DNA of 64,000 nt, taken from contig CANMQP010000015.1 of assembly GCA_947500035.1 (NCBI GenBank), positions 1 through 64,000 on the forward strand. The letters are read 5' to 3'. Origin of the DNA: an uncultured Kiloniellaceae bacterium. Lineage in GTDB: Bacteria > Pseudomonadota > Alphaproteobacteria > Kiloniellales > Kiloniellaceae. The number at the start of each line of letters is the position of its first letter. The first letter of the stretch is position 1. Positions 60,695 through 64,000 of the stretch are shown in pieces. Under the pieces are notes generated by a model that did no database searches, was not told where the DNA came from, and was given only the letters and a program-made list of their open reading frames with translations. A program made the translations under genes and the position numbers.

Positions 60695-60723
60695 TGGGTG
60701 GCCCGGCGCGTCCGGGCCACCCA
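60695..60723 (+). other. Strong RNA hairpin between binding protein and permease genes
   Basis: Perfect 12-bp stem TGGGTGGCCCGG / CCGGGCCACCCA with a 5-base loop, without a T-run. Such structures protect the upstream message and lower permease output relative to the binding protein. A small direct repeat CGGATCGAATAACC occurs at 60649-60662 and 60665-60678. Confidence 0.7.
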
Positions 60724-60821
60724 CTTCTTCCCGCGGACACCACGGCAGCCGCTCGCGTTAACGAGCCACACGCAATTTCCGTCCCTACGCGTCTTTTCTT
60801 TTCGAAGAGGAGCAGTGTGTC

Positions 60822-62114
60822 ATGAGCAGCATTGAACCGACCTCCGGACCGCCTAAGGGCATAGGGCCGATGCAAAGGCGCGAAGCGCGCCTTGCCTATG
60901 GCATGCTGGCACCGACCTTCCTCATCATTGCGAGCATCGTCCTTATTCCACTGCTGGCGAACTTCTGGATCAGCTTTAAGCCTGTCCAGCTGGCCGACTT
61001 GCGCCCGCCGACGCCTGTGGCAAACGAGCGCGTCCGGGGAGATGCGACTGCGGTTGGCGATCAGATCCGGATCGAATACCGCCTGCGCAATTCCTCGCGC
61101 GAACGCGGCATCGCCGATGTTGTCATGACGGACAGTTGGCCCACCGGCCTGACCCCTGTCGATCTCGACGCCCGCTGCGCCATCGAAAATCAGAACCTGC
61201 GCTGCGCCCTGGGCGACCTGGAGGGCGGCTACCGGGAACGCCTGAGGATCGAAGTCACGGTCGAGCAGGCTTTTCTCGATTCCGCGCTCAACCCCAGAGA
61301 CAGCAAACCGGTCTTGACCGGCGAGTCCGAAAATATCCTCACCAACGCCGAACTGACCCTGGATAACTTCCGGAAGGTCTTCGCGGGTTCCGAGTTCTGG
61401 AGCGTTCTGAAAGTCACCATCTACTACACGGTCTTCGGCACCGCCGGCGCACTGGTGCTGGGGCTCTTTGCCGCCCTGCTGATGAACCAGGCCTTTCGAG
61501 GCCGGGCCATTCTGCGCGGACTTTTCCTCTTCCCTTACGTGGCACCGGTGATTGCCGTCGCCTTCACCTGGGTCGTCCTGCTCGATCCCTTCTCCGGCGC
61601 TCTGAATGCGATCCTGCAGCAGACGGGCGCGGCAGGCGGTCCGATCAACTTCTTCGGCCAGCGCGAAGCAAGTTTCACGCTGCTTGGCCTCGAGTTCACC
61701 TTCCCGCTCGCCCTGACCACTGTGATCGCCTTCGAGGCCTGGCGCTACTTCCCGCTCTCGTTCCTCTTCATCCTCGCGCGCATGCAGTCGATCAGCGGCG
61801 ACATGTACGAGGCCGCCGAGATGGACGGCGCGTCGCCCCTGCAGCAGTTCTGGTACCTCTCTCTGCCGCAACTCGCGGGCATCCTGTCGGTTCTCTTCCT
61901 GCTGCGCTTCATCTGGACCTTCAACAAATTCGACGACATCTTCCTGCTGACCGGCGGCGGCGCGGGCACCCGGACCCTGACCGTCGATGTCTATGAGCAG
62001 GGCTTCGCGCTGGCCAACCTCGGCGCCGGCGCGGCGGTCGCGGTCGTGGTCTTCGTGGTTCTCTTCACCTTCTCGATCATTTATTTCCGCTTTTCGCCAA
62101 AGGACGAGGGATGA
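60822..62114 (+). CDS. Sugar ABC transporter permease with periplasmic insertion
   Basis: 430 residues, larger than the usual 290-340. Between the first and second helices there is an insertion of roughly 100-120 residues (RVRGDATAVGDQIRIEYRLR; WPTGLTPVDLDARCAIENQN; LRCALGDLEGGYRERLRIEV), beta-rich with two Cys. The permease core is otherwise normal: EAA-loop EAAEMDGASPLQQFWYLSLP, six helices. The insertion probably lies in the periplasm and may contact the binding protein. Confidence 0.85.
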   Translation: MSSIEPTSGPPKGIGPMQRREARLAYGMLAPTFLIIASIVLIPLLANFWISFKPVQLADLRPPTPVANERVRGDATAVGDQIRIEYRLRNSSRERGIADVVMTDSWPTGLTPVDLDARCAIENQNLRCALGDLEGGYRERLRIEVTVEQAFLDSALNPRDSKPVLTGESENILTNAELTLDNFRKVFAGSEFWSVLKVTIYYTVFGTAGALVLGLFAALLMNQAFRGRAILRGLFLFPYVAPVIAVAFTWVVLLDPFSGALNAILQQTGAAGGPINFFGQREASFTLLGLEFTFPLALTTVIAFEAWRYFPLSFLFILARMQSISGDMYEAAEMDGASPLQQFWYLSLPQLAGILSVLFLLRFIWTFNKFDDIFLLTGGGAGTRTLTVDVYEQGFALANLGAGAAVAVVVFVVLFTFSIIYFRFSPKDEG

Positions 62115-63346
62115 TGGCTGTTCTTCGCAACGGACTGCTGCTCGCGGTTTTCTCCGGCGCGCTCTGGGGCGTCCTCGCCATGATCGTGCTCGGCATCACC
62201 TTTGCCCTGGTTTCGGGTGCACCGGCCCAACCCTCCGTCAATGCGGCCGCCCTGGCGGGTCTGCTGGGCGCGCTGGTGCTGATGTTGCGGGAACCGGCGC
62301 AACGAACCATGGCCCTACGCTTTATCTCAGCGGCCACGGTGCTCGTCGTTCTCTTTGCCGCGAGCTTTGCCCAGCCCTTTGGTCTTGCTCTGGACGTCGC
62401 GCCCTTCTGGCAGATTCTGGCGATCCTGCTGATCGTCGGCAGCGTCTCTTTCACCAACTGGGCCTGCCTGCACGATGCGGCCCGAGGCGCGCTGCGGCGC
62501 TATGACTTCGAAAAGATCTTGATTCGGGTCTTCAAGGGCTTCGGTTTTGTCTTTTTCACGGTCATCGTCGCCCTGCCCTTCTACGTGCTGGTCATGACCA
62601 GCCTGAAGAGCCAACAGTCTCTGCTGGCCAATCCGCTCGACTTTTCGATCGACTTCTCGGGCGGTCTCGGCGGTCTCTTCCGCTCCTACGGAGAGCTCTT
62701 TACCCAGTTCAACTTCGGACGTTACCTGCTGATTTCCTCCATTGTATCCGTGGCAACGGTGATCCTGACACTCCTGTTTAGCGTCCCCGGTGCTTATGCA
62801 GTCTCCCGCCTGCGCTTTCCGGGCCGCGCCGTGCTGTCGCGTTCGATCTTGCTGATCTACATGGTGCCCGCCATCGTGCTGGTGATCCCGCTCTACGCAG
62901 TCTTTTCACAGCTTGGTCTGCGCAACACCGTCGCCGGTCTACTGATCATCTATCCGGCCACCACGATCCCGGTGGCGCTCTACATGCTGCAGGGTTATTT
63001 CCAGGGTCTGCCCGCCGAGCTGGAGGAAGCCGGTTTGATGGATGGCCTGTCGCGGCTTGGTGTGATCATAAAAATCACCCTGCCCTTGTCGCTGCCCGCA
63101 ATGGCCTCGGTCTCGCTCTACGTCTTCATGATCGCCTGGAACGAGTTCCTCTTCGCTTTCATGTTTCTCGACGACCCGGACATCTTCACGCTGTCACGCG
63201 GCGTCGTCTCCCTCAATTCCTCGGAAGTGCCACGCCAGCACCTGATGGCAGGCGCGGTCATCGCGACCCTGCCGGTGCTGGGCATCTTTCTCTGGTTCGA
63301 ACGCTATATGGTCCAAGGCCTGACAGCAGGAAGTGTCAAAGGATGA
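62111..63346 (+). CDS. Sugar ABC transporter permease with extra N-terminal helices
   Basis: 411 residues. About 125 extra N-terminal residues form three or four helices (LLLAVFSGALWGVLAMIVLG; AALAGLLGALVLML; FISAATVLVVLFAASFA) before a normal permease core (VIVALPFYVLVMTSLKSQQS; EAA loop EEAGLMDGLSRLGVIIKITL). Overlaps the previous gene by four bases and the next by four. Partner of the 430-aa permease; the ATPase gene is not in the window. Confidence 0.85.
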   Translation: MMAVLRNGLLLAVFSGALWGVLAMIVLGITFALVSGAPAQPSVNAAALAGLLGALVLMLREPAQRTMALRFISAATVLVVLFAASFAQPFGLALDVAPFWQILAILLIVGSVSFTNWACLHDAARGALRRYDFEKILIRVFKGFGFVFFTVIVALPFYVLVMTSLKSQQSLLANPLDFSIDFSGGLGGLFRSYGELFTQFNFGRYLLISSIVSVATVILTLLFSVPGAYAVSRLRFPGRAVLSRSILLIYMVPAIVLVIPLYAVFSQLGLRNTVAGLLIIYPATTIPVALYMLQGYFQGLPAELEEAGLMDGLSRLGVIIKITLPLSLPAMASVSLYVFMIAWNEFLFAFMFLDDPDIFTLSRGVVSLNSSEVPRQHLMAGAVIATLPVLGIFLWFERYMVQGLTAGSVKG

Positions 63347-64000
63347 ACATGATGATAAACCCCGAGCGTGCTGCGGAACTGGATGCGCAGGCCACGCAGA
63401 TCATGCATGACAATGATAGAGGCGGCTTCACGGTCCCGACCGCGCGGCTCTATCCCTATCAGTGGAACTGGGATTCCGCCTTCGCCGCGCGCGGCTTTGC
63501 ACAGATCGACAAAGACCGTGCCTGGAGAGAACTGGAAACCCTGCTGGAAGCCCAGTGGCCCAACGGTATGGTACCGCATATTATCTTCCGGCGGGACGAT
63601 CCCGACTATTTTCCCGGCCCGCGGATCTGGCAGTCGCGCACAACGCCGCCTAGTTCCGGCTATTCCCAGCCGCCGGTCGCCGCCACGGTCACCAGAGACC
63701 TCTTTGAGGCCGGACCCGATGAGACCGCGAGACCACGCGCCCGCGCGCTCTTTCCCAAGCTGCTGGCCTGGCACCGCTGGTTCCATGAACAGCGTGATCC
63801 GGACGGACTGGGCGTTATCGCCATCGCGCACCCCTGGGAATCAGGCCGCGATAATTCGCCCGATTGGGACGAGGCCATGTCGCGGGTCGACACCAGCAAG
63901 GTCGAGCCCTACGAACGCCGCGACACAGATCAGATCCACGCCGAGATGCGGCCGACCAAGGCTGACTACGACCGTTACATCGCCGTGATCCAGTTCGGGC
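63343..64000 (+). CDS. GH63-like glycoside hydrolase (partial, runs off the right edge)
   Basis: At least 219 residues are visible. From MNMMINPERAAELDAQATQI the reading continues YPYQWNWDSAFAARGFAQID, EAQWPNGMVPHIIFRRDDPD and AIAHPWESGRDNSPDWDEAM. WNWDSAF-x-A-x-GF and H-x-WESGxDNSPxWD are hallmarks of MGH1/GH63-type alpha-glycosidases acting on glucosyl or mannosyl glycerate and related glucosides. It is translationally coupled to the permease gene (ATGA). Probably hydrolyses the imported sugar. Confidence 0.85.
   Translation, partial: MNMMINPERAAELDAQATQIMHDNDRGGFTVPTARLYPYQWNWDSAFAARGFAQIDKDRAWRELETLLEAQWPNGMVPHIIFRRDDPDYFPGPRIWQSRTTPPSSGYSQPPVAATVTRDLFEAGPDETARPRARALFPKLLAWHRWFHEQRDPDGLGVIAIAHPWESGRDNSPDWDEAMSRVDTSKVEPYERRDTDQIHAEMRPTKADYDRYIAVIQFG

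Noticed and set aside
60456-61871. 471-codon minus-strand open frame
   Set aside because: Antisense of the binding protein and permease genes.

Overview
The window is GC-rich, densely coded DNA from an alphaproteobacterium. The FixGHIS/CcoNOQP set, the FnrL-type regulator with its C-x2-C-x7-C cluster, the FixJ-type regulator, xsc with tauXY-like genes, DUF1127, an ECF42 sigma factor and an FeS-type bacterial photolyase all point to a Rhodospirillales/Kiloniellales-like lineage. The genus cannot be fixed from sequence alone. No rRNA, tRNA, CRISPR array, prophage or insertion sequence was recognised.

Layout. 1-2.2 kb (minus): the start of xsc behind two genes that look like taurine dehydrogenase TauY and TauX, i.e. 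taurine to sulfoacetaldehyde to acetyl phosphate plus sulfite. 2.6-7.6 kb: small envelope or hypothetical proteins, a LysR regulator, a single-domain globin, a second DAO-family flavoenzyme and a possible Stv-domain protein. 7.7-24 kb: a microaerobic block with a class II P-type ATPase, a LuxR-type membrane regulator, a cytochrome b561-like protein, a PepSY protein, a universal stress protein, Hsp20, a DUF2189 protein, ccoS-ccoI-ccoH-ccoG and ccoNOQP (cbb3 oxidase and its assembly factors). 24-33 kb: an envelope and sensing block with FecR, two OmpA-like proteins, AsmA, a Pmp3-like peptide, a lone receiver, a FixJ-like regulator and a CHASE2 histidine kinase with a FixL-like core. 33-35 kb: FnrL and a divergent GNAT-like gene. 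35-44 kb: an ECF42 sigma factor with a YCII partner, two VOC proteins, two TPR proteins, an extended DUF1127 protein and an isochorismatase-like hydrolase. 44-47 kb: a YceI-cytochrome c fusion, a cupredoxin-like protein and hemN.

47.3-52.4 kb (minus) is the most striking locus: a guanidine-I (ykkC) riboswitch, a NitT/TauT-type ABC importer of the urea-carboxylase-region family, a ureohydrolase that fits guanidine hydrolase better than agmatinase, a very His-rich protein and a small HupE-like membrane protein. The riboswitch is unusual: its P2 helix is capped by a copy of a palindromic intergenic repeat of about 110 bp, and related copies or relics lie at about 1.7, 12.7, 25.5 and 29.4 kb. 52.6-57.6 kb carries three different photolyase/cryptochrome genes with DUF2256 and DUF3253 genes between them. 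58.1-64 kb starts a sugar or glucoside uptake operon: LacI repressor with palindromic operators, binding protein, two enlarged permeases and a GH63-like glycosidase cut by the window end.

Regulation. Five TTGAN-N4-NTCAA sites precede the P-type ATPase, hsp20/DUF2189, ccoN, fnrL and hemN/cupredoxin. This supports one FnrL/FixK oxygen-response regulon, with the CHASE2 kinase-FixJ pair as a possible upstream input.
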